Assembly (NCBI GenBank): GCA_024275135.1
Contig: JAJRZS010000003.1
Coordinates: 30,550-94,549, forward strand
From: Planctomycetota bacterium
Lineage (GTDB): Bacteria; Planctomycetota; UBA1135
Length of the DNA stretch: 64,000 nt
Direction of reading: 5' to 3'
The notes under the pieces were generated by a model. That model was not told the origin of the DNA. It saw only the letters and a list, made by a program, of their open reading frames with translations, and did no database searches. The translations under genes were made by a program, and so were the position numbers. This document shows, in pieces, positions 51,714-60,090 of the stretch (the stretch's first letter is position 1; each line of letters begins with the position of its first letter).

Positions 51714-52594
51714 ACGAAATCCTTGCGCAGGGAACTATGGGTGGCGTTGGCGGCGACGGGGTCGAAAGGTTCGCCTTCGGCCGGTAGTTTCATCCGCTCG
51801 GCGCCAAAAAAGGCAATGGGATTGTCCCAAACGAGCTTCTGCAAAACGTCACGCTGAGCGCCGCGACGTTCGAGATGGGCCACGGTTTTGACCACCAAGA
51901 GGGGGTCGGATTTTCCCCAGTCGGCACTGGTGTTGATTAAGATGCGCTCAATGCCAAATTCAAAAAAGATATTGGCAAAACGCTCCGGGGTGAGTTTGGT
52001 TTGCGGGTATACCGTATGGCCAGCCCAAAAGCCCCGATCCAAGATGGCCTTGGTGGTTTCTTCCGTGCTGTGGTCGATGATGGCGCTGGTGGGATCCACT
52101 CCCATATCTTCCAAAATGTCCATCAGCAAAATAGCTCCACGGTGTTTGTCGCGGTGGGGAGTATGCACCAGGATAGGAAGATGACGCTCCTGCGCCATGG
52201 CGATTTGCGCACGTAAAGCACGCTCTTCCGCGGCAGTGATTTCATCAAAACCAAGTTCGCCAGCTGCAACTACACCGTCTCGAGCCAAAAACTCTGGCGA
52301 CATTTCGAGCACTTCTTCGGCTAGGTGCTCGTTGTTGGATTCTTTGGGATTGAGGCCGATGGTGCATCGATGAGAGATGCCAAAGTCGGCAGCACGTGCG
52401 CGTTCGAACTCCACGATAGATTCGAAATAATCGCGGAAGGTGCCGGCACTCGTGCGCGGCTGACCTAGCCAAAAGGAAGGTTCCACCACCGCGCGGACGC
52501 CAGCGAGATACATGTTCTCGTAGTCGTCGGTGGTACGGGAAAAGCAGTGAATGTGTGGGTCGAGGTAGCGCATGAGAGCCGGGGAATCCGCCAT
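51710..52594 (-). CDS. TatD-like metal-dependent hydrolase
   Basis: 294 aa. TIM-barrel amidohydrolase with DPHIHC (HxH), AAGELGFDE, LVHTPH, AIIDHSTEET and NTSADWG, the metal and catalytic residues of the TatD-like family (nearest recollection: the COG1099 branch). Substrate unknown; members act as nucleases, lactonases or metabolite hydrolases. The start at 52594 lies 4 bp after the Lon-like stop; an open frame further upstream reads into that gene and is rejected. Confidence 0.75.
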   Translation of the reverse strand: MADSPALMRYLDPHIHCFSRTTDDYENMYLAGVRAVVEPSFWLGQPRTSAGTFRDYFESIVEFERARAADFGISHRCTIGLNPKESNNEHLAEEVLEMSPEFLARDGVVAAGELGFDEITAAEERALRAQIAMAQERHLPILVHTPHRDKHRGAILLMDILEDMGVDPTSAIIDHSTEETTKAILDRGFWAGHTVYPQTKLTPERFANIFFEFGIERILINTSADWGKSDPLLVVKTVAHLERRGAQRDVLQKLVWDNPIAFFGAERMKLPAEGEPFDPVAANATHSSLRKDFV

Positions 52595-52598
52595 TCTA

Positions 52599-55040
52599 TC
52601 AGGAAGATTTTTCCGCTTCCTTGGCACCGTCTTGTTTGCTCTCGGCTTCGAGGGTGTCCAAGCGTTGTTTTACGGCGGCAAAAACTTCTTTGGCCGGGTG
52701 TCCGAACAAGCAGGGAATCGCTTGCTCCACATTGGCTGCGGCGTAGATGTGGAATTCGCCAGCGCCGACTGCGTCGACGATATGCTGAGGAAGCATGAGG
52801 TCGCCTACGGTGATGGCGGGGATAACGACGCCCTGGCTGCCGGAGAGCCCACGCGCTGCACAAAGTTCATAGAAGCCCTCGATTTTCTCATTGACGCCGC
52901 CGACGGCTTGCATGGCGCCGCGCATGCCGAGGGAGCCGGTGACGGCCAAATCTTGGCGAATGGGCAGATTGGTAAGGGCGGAAAGGAGGGCGAACAATTC
53001 AGCGCAGGAGGCTGAATCGCCGTCAATGGGGCCATAGTTTTGATCAAAGACCAAGCTCATGCGTGCGGGAAGCGCGCGTTTTTGTCCGAACTGCCAACGC
53101 ATGAAGTTTTCTACCATCAACATGCCTTTGTTGTGGATGTTGCCAGCCAAATCCACTTCTCGATCTAAATTGCTATAGGATTCATCGCCAGCAGCAACCA
53201 TGGCTGAGATGCGGGCTGGGCGACCAAAACCAAGAGGACCCAAGGTAACCACAGTGAGGGCGTTGATGGCGCCAACTTCTTCGCCAGCAGTGTCGATGCG
53301 ATAGACCCCTTCCAGCAGATGGCGTTGATACCACTCGGCATCCAGTGCATGTTGCTCGCGGAACATGCGGCGTGCTGCATCGACGTCTTCGCGTCGGATA
53401 TGTTTCTGCCCGGCCTTTTTCGCTTGGTAGCTTGCTTCTCGGAGGTAGTCGTAGACCAAAGGCAAGCGCGAAGATAAGCGGCCACGACGTCCCGCATCGC
53501 GTACGGCGCGCTCCACTAGGGCACGTAATCCTGATTTTGCGACAGGCAACAAATGCTCTTTGCGCGCAACGTCGCGCAGAGACAGCACCATTTGTTGGAC
53601 CACTTCCTTGCCCAATGGCAGGCTGTCGTCCAACTCGGCTTTGACTTTGAAGATGCGCGGAAAATCAAAGTCGTCGTCGTGCAGGGCCTCATACAGCCCG
53701 CTATCGCCAACCAGCACCACTTTCAAATCGATGGGGATGGACTGGGGGCGTGCTCCGGTAACGCCGAGCGGAGATAGGTTTTCAAGCGCATGAACAGCAA
53801 GCTCACTGTTTTGCAAACTGCGCTTGAGGGCCCGCCAAACCTCGGCTTCTTTGAAAATGTCGCGGGCATCAATAACTAAAAATCCACCATCGGCGGAAAG
53901 GATGGATCCTGGGCGCACCGCCAAATGCACGTGGCCGGGGCCGTTTTGCATGCGCGAGCGTTCCACGGTGCCGAACAAATTGGAATAGTTCGGATGGGGT
54001 TCGAAAACAATCGGGCATTCCGGCGCGCGCATGGTGCGCACCAAATTCACTTCAAATACCTCCAGCCCACGTTGGCTAGATTTTCCCTCTTCCTCTTCGC
54101 TGGTACTGCCGAGGAATAGGTGGGTGTGATTGAGGGCGAAGTTGGCGCAATCACCGAGCCACGCCCCGAGCTGGAGATCAGCGTCAAGTTCTTCCGCCAA
54201 GGCCAGAGTGAGACCTTCTACGGCTTCCTGCACCACGGTTTCGTCGAGGGAACTAGATTCGCGCAATAAGCGCAGGCCAAGGGCGCGTGATTTTTTGCGA
54301 ACCTCATTAATCAATGGCAAATGTTTTTCCCGCTGCGCAGCCAAGGTGACCAGTTTTTTGGCCGAGGCTTTGCTCTTGAAACCGAGTTTGTTGGCGCGCT
54401 TTTCTGCATCTTCAGGAGAAAGAATCGCATCGTCTAAACGATAAAAAATATCCCGTCGCATACCGTTTTCGTCTTCAATCGTGACCAACTCCAAACCAAC
54501 TTTGCGGAGCCGAGTTTGCAATCTTCTCAGCAGCTGTTTTTCCGCTTTTTGGTAGCGATCAAACAAGCGTTGGCGCCGCTGTAAATGCTTTTCATCCTTT
54601 AGCAGCTTGGGAATTTCTGTAGATAGGGCATAAACCCAGCGCCCCATCCCCTCGGCCAGACGAGCACCACCACCAGGGGCGAAACTGAGATGACGAGGCG
54701 CCATCGGATCTTCGAAGTTGTGCACAAAAACATGATCTTTGGGCAGCGCGCAGGTGAGATTGAGTTGTTCCAATAGGTGTTGGATTACTTGAGCGCGATC
54801 AATGCCGCCCAAACCACAGACAAACACGTTGTAGCCAGGGGCGTCTACGGCTAGGCCCATACGGATGGCTTCCAGAGCTCGTTCTTGGCCGAACAAACGG
54901 TCGGTGACGGAACGTTCCTCAGGTTGCTTATTTACCGCAGGAATCCAACTTGCGGGACAGGTCCAACGCAACTCACGTGGGCGAAGTGTTTTGGCTTTGC
55001 CTGTCCGTGGGCGAGACGCAGGGTTTGTTGTCGAATTCAT
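52599..55040 (-). CDS. Lon-related ATP-dependent protease-like protein (LonC/YcbZ type)
   Basis: 813 aa. The C-terminal proteolytic domain is intact: catalytic Ser676 in GDSASC and Lys719 in VNEKIEG, 43 residues apart as in Lon. The central region has PGSILSADGGFLVIDARD and KVVLVGDSGLYE, typical of COG1067 Lon-like proteins, and a helical domain with several coiled-coil-like stretches. The Walker A position reads GLGGIDRAQ with no Lys, so ATP hydrolysis is doubtful. Starts 3 bp after the upstream glycosyltransferase and sits in an operon with it and the TatD gene. Confidence 0.88.
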   Translation of the reverse strand: MNSTTNPASRPRTGKAKTLRPRELRWTCPASWIPAVNKQPEERSVTDRLFGQERALEAIRMGLAVDAPGYNVFVCGLGGIDRAQVIQHLLEQLNLTCALPKDHVFVHNFEDPMAPRHLSFAPGGGARLAEGMGRWVYALSTEIPKLLKDEKHLQRRQRLFDRYQKAEKQLLRRLQTRLRKVGLELVTIEDENGMRRDIFYRLDDAILSPEDAEKRANKLGFKSKASAKKLVTLAAQREKHLPLINEVRKKSRALGLRLLRESSSLDETVVQEAVEGLTLALAEELDADLQLGAWLGDCANFALNHTHLFLGSTSEEEEGKSSQRGLEVFEVNLVRTMRAPECPIVFEPHPNYSNLFGTVERSRMQNGPGHVHLAVRPGSILSADGGFLVIDARDIFKEAEVWRALKRSLQNSELAVHALENLSPLGVTGARPQSIPIDLKVVLVGDSGLYEALHDDDFDFPRIFKVKAELDDSLPLGKEVVQQMVLSLRDVARKEHLLPVAKSGLRALVERAVRDAGRRGRLSSRLPLVYDYLREASYQAKKAGQKHIRREDVDAARRMFREQHALDAEWYQRHLLEGVYRIDTAGEEVGAINALTVVTLGPLGFGRPARISAMVAAGDESYSNLDREVDLAGNIHNKGMLMVENFMRWQFGQKRALPARMSLVFDQNYGPIDGDSASCAELFALLSALTNLPIRQDLAVTGSLGMRGAMQAVGGVNEKIEGFYELCAARGLSGSQGVVIPAITVGDLMLPQHIVDAVGAGEFHIYAAANVEQAIPCLFGHPAKEVFAAVKQRLDTLEAESKQDGAKEAEKSS

Positions 55041-55043
55041 GGA

Positions 55044-56819
55044 TTAATGCGGTAAAGAATTGAGAAGCTGGTGGAGACGGTTCACCATCTCTTGGTTTTG
55101 CTGTTGTTGGGCTTGCGCAAGCGATTGTTGAAGAATGGCCTTGGCTTCTGAGGTTTGGCCGAGGAAGGCAAGAACGCTGCCCAGGCTGAATCCTGTATCA
55201 AGGCGGGTGGGATTGATTTGTAGAGCTTGGCGATAATGTTCGGCTGCCTGCCGAAAAAGTTGATTGGCCTTTTGGGTTTGCCCCATACTGCCGAGATAGG
55301 AGCCTTCACGGACCAAACATTCGGCAATACCGTGATGCACTTCCGCAGTTTCCGTGCCCTCGGCCAAGGCCCGTTGCAAGCGGGGAAGGGCTTTGCTGAA
55401 TTGTTCTTGCTCGACGAAATGCAAACCAATATGCATTTCATATTGCCCGCGCACATCTTCCAAGGGGTCGAAGTGACTCAGTCGTGTCCAGGTTTCCAGG
55501 CCCAGTGGCGGTAAAAGAGCCAAGGCCAAAACGCTGACCCACGCTGGCTTGGAAGGCCAACGCTTGGCCAGCTGCAGAATACCCCAGGGTGCAAAGAGTA
55601 CGGCTAGGGGGGCAATGGGCAGGCGATAACGCGGGGAATACCAAAACACCAACACCACTAAAAAAGTCGTGAGCATGAGCGCCGCATAGGGCAGGGCTTG
55701 GCGGCGCTGACGGCGAACAAAGCAGACCAAGCCGACAAAGGCGGCAGGCAAGATCCACCCCAGCTCCAGCAAGCCACCGGGGAGCGGAATTTGGCGAGGC
55801 CAATCCTGGTCGGTGTTTTCTAAGTTGATGTTGTAGAGGTCGCCATAGTTGCGCCCGCAGAAAAACCAACGGAACTTTGCCCATTCCAAGCGCAGGGCCG
55901 CCGCCGGATTGCCGAGTAGATAGCTAAGGCCGCGGTGGAAGAAAAAACTGGAGGTGACGCCCCAGCCTTCTTCGCCAGTGGCTTCCTTGGCGAGGCGATA
56001 AGCGTCGTCATTCTGTTGCAATCGATTGAGGCTGACTCCTTCCATGGGCCGATAAGTGCCGACCGCACCGGGAGCGTTGCCATGGGCAAAAGTGACACCG
56101 GCTTGCGCGCTCACCAAAATGAATTCTGCACCACCCGGAGCCTTGCGTGTGGCCAAATAGTTATGCAGAGTGGCTGGGGCCAAGGTGAGCAGGGTGATGC
56201 CCAGAGTGAGGGCGGTTTGTTGGATTTGGTGTGGTTTCCAGCCTAGCCAAAGTATGAAACAGGGAATCGTGAGCAGGAAGGCGGGATTGGAAAGGATGCT
56301 GAGGCCAAGTAGGAAGCCAAGCAGGAGTAGGCGGCGCGGTGAACGGTTTTGTTGGCAACGGACGCAGCTCAGGAGGAGTAGGCTGAGAACCCACAGTTGC
56401 AGGCTGGAATTGAGTAGGCGCACCGCGTAATACGCCGGCTCTTGCAGCCACAGGAAAAGGAGCGCGCTGGCAAGGCCGTAAGCAGCATGGCCAAACAGAC
56501 GCTGGCCTACCCTCGCCAGCACCCAGGCGGTGGCCGTGCGCATCAGCAACTGGAGCACATAAACGGTGATTAGGTCGCCATGAAAGGCGCGAATAAGGCC
56601 GAGGAAATAAGGATAAAGGGGGGCGGAAAGAAAGGGTGTGGAGCCGACCAGATGGCCATCGGCGATTTGACCTGCCCAGTTCCAATATTCCAGCGCGTCG
56701 CCAGATAAGGATACCAAGCCAGGATTGAGTCCCCACCCGCGCCACAATCCGAAGGCCTGCAAGAGCAGGTCGAACAGAAGAAAAAAGCCCAACAAGCGGG
56801 TGAGGTTGAAGCCGCGCAC
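55044..56819 (-). CDS. GT39-like membrane glycosyltransferase with C-terminal TPRs
   Basis: 591 aa from GTG. The first ~440 residues have about ten TM helices with an early luminal acidic loop (LSGDALEYWNWAGQIADG), resembling the ArnT/PMT/GT39-type GT-C fold. The last ~150 residues are TPR-like repeats (EQFSKALPRLQRALAEG, AAEHYRQALQINPTRLDTG, SEAKAILQQSL). TAAATT ends exactly 6 nt before the GTG. First gene of the Lon-TatD operon. Confidence 0.7.
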   Translation of the reverse strand: MRGFNLTRLLGFFLLFDLLLQAFGLWRGWGLNPGLVSLSGDALEYWNWAGQIADGHLVGSTPFLSAPLYPYFLGLIRAFHGDLITVYVLQLLMRTATAWVLARVGQRLFGHAAYGLASALLFLWLQEPAYYAVRLLNSSLQLWVLSLLLLSCVRCQQNRSPRRLLLLGFLLGLSILSNPAFLLTIPCFILWLGWKPHQIQQTALTLGITLLTLAPATLHNYLATRKAPGGAEFILVSAQAGVTFAHGNAPGAVGTYRPMEGVSLNRLQQNDDAYRLAKEATGEEGWGVTSSFFFHRGLSYLLGNPAAALRLEWAKFRWFFCGRNYGDLYNINLENTDQDWPRQIPLPGGLLELGWILPAAFVGLVCFVRRQRRQALPYAALMLTTFLVVLVFWYSPRYRLPIAPLAVLFAPWGILQLAKRWPSKPAWVSVLALALLPPLGLETWTRLSHFDPLEDVRGQYEMHIGLHFVEQEQFSKALPRLQRALAEGTETAEVHHGIAECLVREGSYLGSMGQTQKANQLFRQAAEHYRQALQINPTRLDTGFSLGSVLAFLGQTSEAKAILQQSLAQAQQQQNQEMVNRLHQLLNSLPH

Positions 56820-56825
56820 AGGAAG

Positions 56826-56831
56826 AATTTA
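56826..56831 (-). promoter_or_regulatory. Candidate leaderless -10 for the GT39/Lon/TatD operon
   Basis: TAAATT on the minus strand, with 6 nt between it and the GTG at 56819. No -35 or Shine-Dalgarno seen. Confidence 0.35.
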
Positions 56832-56869
56832 GCAGCGCGCATTCCCCACAATTCCGTGTGAAATCCTGC

Positions 56870-56878
56870 TGCTATGGT
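56870..56878 (+). promoter_or_regulatory. Candidate extended -10 for sodB
   Basis: TGCTATGGT: a TG-n-TATGGT extended -10 about 35 nt upstream of the sodB ATG. The predicted leader is about 28 nt; no good -35. Confidence 0.3.
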
Positions 56879-56912
56879 ATGGGGCAACCTTTCCCTGAAG
56901 GTCCCTAGAAAC

Positions 56913-57482
56913 ATGGCATACGAACTTCCTGACCTGCCTTACGGCATCCAAGACCTTGAGCCGCATATCAGCGCCGAGACCCTCGAATTTCACCACGGCA
57001 AGCACCACAATGCTTATGTCACCAAGCTCAATGAGCTGTTGGGTGGCGATAGCTCGAAATCCCTGGAGGAGTTGGTGAAAACTGCTGAAGGTGGCGTGTT
57101 TAACCAAGCCGCCCAAGTGTGGAACCACAGTTTTTACTGGCAGTGCATGAAGCCTAATGGAGGCGGCATGCCAAGTGGAGCCCTGGCCGACGCCCTGGCT
57201 CGGGATTTTGGCTCCGTTGAAGAATTCATCAGCCAATTCAAGGCCGCTGCCGCTGGGCAGTTCGGCTCCGGCTGGGCCTGGTTGGTCGACAACGGTGGCA
57301 CTTTGGAAATTTGCACCACTGGCAACGCCGGCAATCCGATGACTGATGGCAAAAAGCCTTTGCTCACCTGCGATGTTTGGGAGCATGCCTACTACATCGA
57401 TTTCCGCAATGCGCGGCCCAAGTACTTAGAGACTTTCTTCGCCAGTCTTATCAACTGGGATTTCGTCGCCTCCCAGCTCTAA
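56913..57482 (+). CDS. sodB: Superoxide dismutase [Fe]
   Basis: 189 aa. Metal ligands are His in FHHGKHHNAYV, His in VWNHSFYWQ, Asp and His in DVWEHAYYIDF. The Gln of AQVWNHSFYW and the absence of the Mn-type GGHxNH loop indicate the Fe form. It dismutates superoxide in the cytoplasm. ATG 56913 gives the usual MAYELPDLPY start; a longer frame back to 56874 is not family-like. Confidence 0.93.
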   Translation: MAYELPDLPYGIQDLEPHISAETLEFHHGKHHNAYVTKLNELLGGDSSKSLEELVKTAEGGVFNQAAQVWNHSFYWQCMKPNGGGMPSGALADALARDFGSVEEFISQFKAAAAGQFGSGWAWLVDNGGTLEICTTGNAGNPMTDGKKPLLTCDVWEHAYYIDFRNARPKYLETFFASLINWDFVASQL

Positions 57483-57491
57483 GTTTTTCCG

Positions 57492-57529
57492 CCTTGGGGT
57501 TTTCCTACCAATAAAGGGAAACCCCAAGG
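57492..57529. terminator. Stem-loop between sodB and the convergent barrel-like gene
   Basis: CCTTGGGGTTT / AAACCCCAAGG, 11 perfect bp with a ~16-nt loop. The right arm lies in the last codons of the convergent gene. No strong T-run on either side; it may still terminate or protect both transcripts. Confidence 0.5.
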
Positions 57530-58371
57530 TAGGGACCATCCAAGTTGATATCGGTATCCAAAGCGGTGCCGGAAATGGTGCCGTTTAGACTGACGTCGAT
57601 CATGCGATAGCCCACCACCATTTCGACGTTGGTCCATGGTTCGTAGTTGGCATTAATATCCAAATCGGTGACGGTGATGTCGGCGTTGTCGAAAGAGGCC
57701 GAAATGCCGGTAAGTTCGGCACCCAGCCGCACGCCCATGGGTAGTTGCACATCGCCGCGGATGCCCAGTAAGGGGATTGGTGCTTCTTCGTTGATGAGAA
57801 TGTTTTGCGTGTCGCCAGCTTGAATGACCGTGGTGCCTAGGATGGTTTTGTTTTCTGCGGCACTGGCTGTGAAGCGGTCAAACTGGAAAAAATCTACGCC
57901 ACCAAGAACACCAAAACGAGCCATGGGGGTGTTGATGAGGTCGATGCCCAACATCAACTTGGTGATGCTGGTATCCAGATTAATGTTGGTGCGTAAGGTG
58001 TCACCGGTGGGCAAGGTGTTGCCGAGGAAGGTGACCCCGCCGCTGGCTAAGCCCGTGTTGGTGCCGTTATAGCCAAACTCGCTGACAATGATTTCGAAAG
58101 GGGCAAAACCAGCGCGGGCGCCATAGAAGAAGGATGTTTCCCGATTGGCATCGACCTTGAGGTCTCCCTGGAAAGACAGCCCGGCTCCGGTGGTGTCGTT
58201 AACCTGAATGTTGCGGGCGGCACCATCGAAGTTGGCGGGGAAGACGGAGACAAAACCGTTGGCATGCAAATCGCTCCAGGCCGAGTCGCCAGGAATCGAG
58301 CAAGATAGCGCCAAGGCCATCAGGCATAGGGCACAAGACATGCTTTGCAAAAGGTGGCGAAGATTGCGCAT
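57505..58371 (-). CDS. Outer-membrane beta-barrel-like lipoprotein
   Basis: 288 aa. Signal region CALCLMALALSC is lipobox-like (LALSC). The mature part is a run of amphipathic strands with Asn/Asp/Gly turns and alternating hydrophobics (FFYGARAGFAPFEIIV, ARFGVLGGVDFFQF, VRLGAELTGISASF, VEMVVGYRMIDVSL) and ends PYLGVSLYW, the aromatic C-terminal signature of OM barrels. A lipid-anchored barrel would be unusual, so the lipobox may be fortuitous. TAATGT ends exactly 6 nt before the ATG at 58371. Confidence 0.7.
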   Translation of the reverse strand: MRNLRHLLQSMSCALCLMALALSCSIPGDSAWSDLHANGFVSVFPANFDGAARNIQVNDTTGAGLSFQGDLKVDANRETSFFYGARAGFAPFEIIVSEFGYNGTNTGLASGGVTFLGNTLPTGDTLRTNINLDTSITKLMLGIDLINTPMARFGVLGGVDFFQFDRFTASAAENKTILGTTVIQAGDTQNILINEEAPIPLLGIRGDVQLPMGVRLGAELTGISASFDNADITVTDLDINANYEPWTNVEMVVGYRMIDVSLNGTISGTALDTDINLDGPYLGVSLYW

Positions 58372-58377
58372 AAACAA

Positions 58378-58383
58378 ACATTA
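58378..58383 (-). promoter_or_regulatory. Candidate leaderless -10 for the barrel-like protein
   Basis: TAATGT on the minus strand, 6-nt gap, ATG at 58371. Divergent from the GT2 gene, whose TAAACT lies 29 bp away on the other strand. Confidence 0.35.
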
Positions 58384-58411
58384 GGGTGGCGGATTGGTCG
58401 ATACAAGAAGC

Positions 58412-58417
58412 TAAACT
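58412..58417 (+). promoter_or_regulatory. Candidate leaderless -10 for the GT2 gene
   Basis: TAAACT followed by 8 nt and ATG at 58426. No -35 or Shine-Dalgarno seen. Confidence 0.3.
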
Positions 58418-58425
58418 TTGCGGGC

Positions 58426-59244
58426 ATGGCAGCGTCTCCCTGTCTTCCGCTAAGTGTGGTCATCATCGCCCAAAACGAGTCCGACCATATTTTGGCCTGT
58501 CTTGAAAGTGCCCCCTTTGCTGCCGAATGGGTGGTTTTGGATGGCGGTTCCACCGACAACACGGTCGCTTTGGCCGAGGAATTTGGAGCCCGGGTCGAAC
58601 ACCGCCCTTTTGCTGGCTGGATTGAGCAAAAAAACGCTGCCCTGGCCTTGTGCAAGCATGATTGGGTCTTGAGTTTGGATGCCGATGAACGGGTGTCGCC
58701 TGCCCTAGCGCAAGAGATTTTTCAATTGTTTACCACTGCAGAGGGGGAAATCTCGGCAGATGCTCCGTCTTGTTCCGGCTACCGCATGCCGCGCTTAAGT
58801 TATCACCTGGGGCGATGGATTCGGGGAGGGGGCTGGTATCCCGACCGCAAGCTACGCTTGTTTCGTCGTTCCCTAGGCTTTTGGGGCGGGCGCGACCCTC
58901 ATGACAAGGTGCAGCTTCAGGGGGCGGTGGGGGAATTGCGCGGGGATTTATTGCATTATCCCTATCGAGATTTGGCCCATCATCGGACGAAGATGGATCG
59001 GTATACCCAAACTGCGGCGGAGCGTTTGTTTGAGGACGGTCGCCGAGGGGCTTGGTGGCGACGCTGGCTCATGCCTCCCCTTGCCTTTCTTCGCGCCTTT
59101 TTCTTACGTGGAGGCTTCCGCGATGGGTGGGTGGGGCTGCGCTTGGCTTGCTTGGAAGTGCGTTATGAATGGCTGCGCTATTCCAAGCTCTACGCTTTGG
59201 AGCGAGGCGAGCCGGTGAACAAAGCCGGTGGCACCCAGCGATGA
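58426..59244 (+). CDS. WaaE/KdtX-like glycosyltransferase family 2
   Basis: 272 aa. GT2 core with PLSVVIIAQNES, VLDGGSTDNTVALA, AGWIEQKNAALALC and LSLDADERV (DxD), then GWYPDRKLRLFRR and DPHDKV, the pattern of LPS core glucosyltransferases WaaE/KdtX. Cytosolic, UDP- or ADP-sugar dependent. Ends in a 55-bp antisense overlap with the convergent kinase-like gene. Confidence 0.85.
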   Translation: MAASPCLPLSVVIIAQNESDHILACLESAPFAAEWVVLDGGSTDNTVALAEEFGARVEHRPFAGWIEQKNAALALCKHDWVLSLDADERVSPALAQEIFQLFTTAEGEISADAPSCSGYRMPRLSYHLGRWIRGGGWYPDRKLRLFRRSLGFWGGRDPHDKVQLQGAVGELRGDLLHYPYRDLAHHRTKMDRYTQTAAERLFEDGRRGAWWRRWLMPPLAFLRAFFLRGGFRDGWVGLRLACLEVRYEWLRYSKLYALERGEPVNKAGGTQR

Positions 59245-60068
59245 TGGCGGCGGGCGGCTTCGTCAATCAGGGTTGGGGCGCAACTTTGCCAGCAGGCAGC
59301 TTGGCGGATTTGAGGACAGTAGATTTGGAGGGCGCGCATGCGCTCACTGGTGCGGACTGCGTTGGGCAGCCCAGCATGTAGAGCGGCTAAATCGCGCAAA
59401 GCCAGGGCCTGCGGCACAGTCTGTGCAAGGAAGCGATTGCGGTCATGGTCGACGAACACAAAATCCTCCAATCGAGTGCCGGGGAGGTGGAGCAAAAGAT
59501 TACTAGGTTTCAAATCGCGGTAGGCCACCCCTGCACGATGCAAGCGGCGTAAGGTTTGGGCTAGGGTTTGCAGAAGCTGCGCCCGCTCGTCTCCTTCGAC
59601 CTCGAGAATGGCTTTGTGCAAGGGCATTCCTGAACAAGTGGCGAGCAGAAGAAAAGACCCTTTTGCCGGGGTGGACCAGGAGCCAAGGGGTTTTGCAGCT
59701 TGGAAGCCGCGCCTCAAAAGGGATTCGGCGGCAAAAAAACTTTTTAAAGCTTTGCTGCGCCCAAAGCGGTTGCGCGGATCTATTTTTTTGGTTGGCAAAT
59801 AATGTTTGAGAATGGCGGGGCCATAGCCGGGAAGCTCCACCGGGACCACGGTGGAAACCTTCCCCAATTTCAAGCTTTGTGGAGGTCGACTTGCGGCCAG
59901 TTGCTCAAGCGGCGCAAGGTCTGGCGGCGGGATGCGCCAGATGGCTGGGTGTGGCCCTCTTCTTTGCAGTTTGGCTTTTTGATCCGCCGCGATGGCCCAA
60001 AGCCGCAAGTCCGCAAAAGCTCCGGGTGGGGCATCAGCGGGGGGCAGGCAGGGAGGTGAGGTATCCAT
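59190..60068 (-). CDS. Kdo/heptose kinase-like (InaA/WaaP family) protein
   Basis: About 292 aa. Protein-kinase-like fold with LHRAGVAYRDLKPSNLLL (catalytic loop, DLKxxN) and FVFVDHDRNRF (DxD Mg loop), preceded by a Lys region LPGYGPAILKHYLPTKK. LPS-type sugar kinases phosphorylate Kdo or heptose of the inner core. The start is uncertain: ATG 60068 has TAACGT 4 nt upstream; ATG 60092 has GGAG 5 nt upstream and overlaps the ATG of the divergent gene. Its 3' end overlaps the GT2 gene by 55 bp. Confidence 0.78.
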   Translation of the reverse strand: MDTSPPCLPPADAPPGAFADLRLWAIAADQKAKLQRRGPHPAIWRIPPPDLAPLEQLAASRPPQSLKLGKVSTVVPVELPGYGPAILKHYLPTKKIDPRNRFGRSKALKSFFAAESLLRRGFQAAKPLGSWSTPAKGSFLLLATCSGMPLHKAILEVEGDERAQLLQTLAQTLRRLHRAGVAYRDLKPSNLLLHLPGTRLEDFVFVDHDRNRFLAQTVPQALALRDLAALHAGLPNAVRTSERMRALQIYCPQIRQAACWQSCAPTLIDEAARRHHRWVPPALFTGSPRSKA

Positions 60069-60072
60069 CGCG

Positions 60073-60082
60073 ACGTTAAAGT
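60073..60082. promoter_or_regulatory. Overlapping divergent -10 candidates
   Basis: TAACGT on the minus strand (60073-60078) and TAAAGT on the plus strand (60077-60082) share two bases. They lie 4 nt and 8 nt from the ATGs at 60068 and 60091. No -35 on either side. Confidence 0.3.
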
Positions 60083-60090
60083 GTGCCAGC

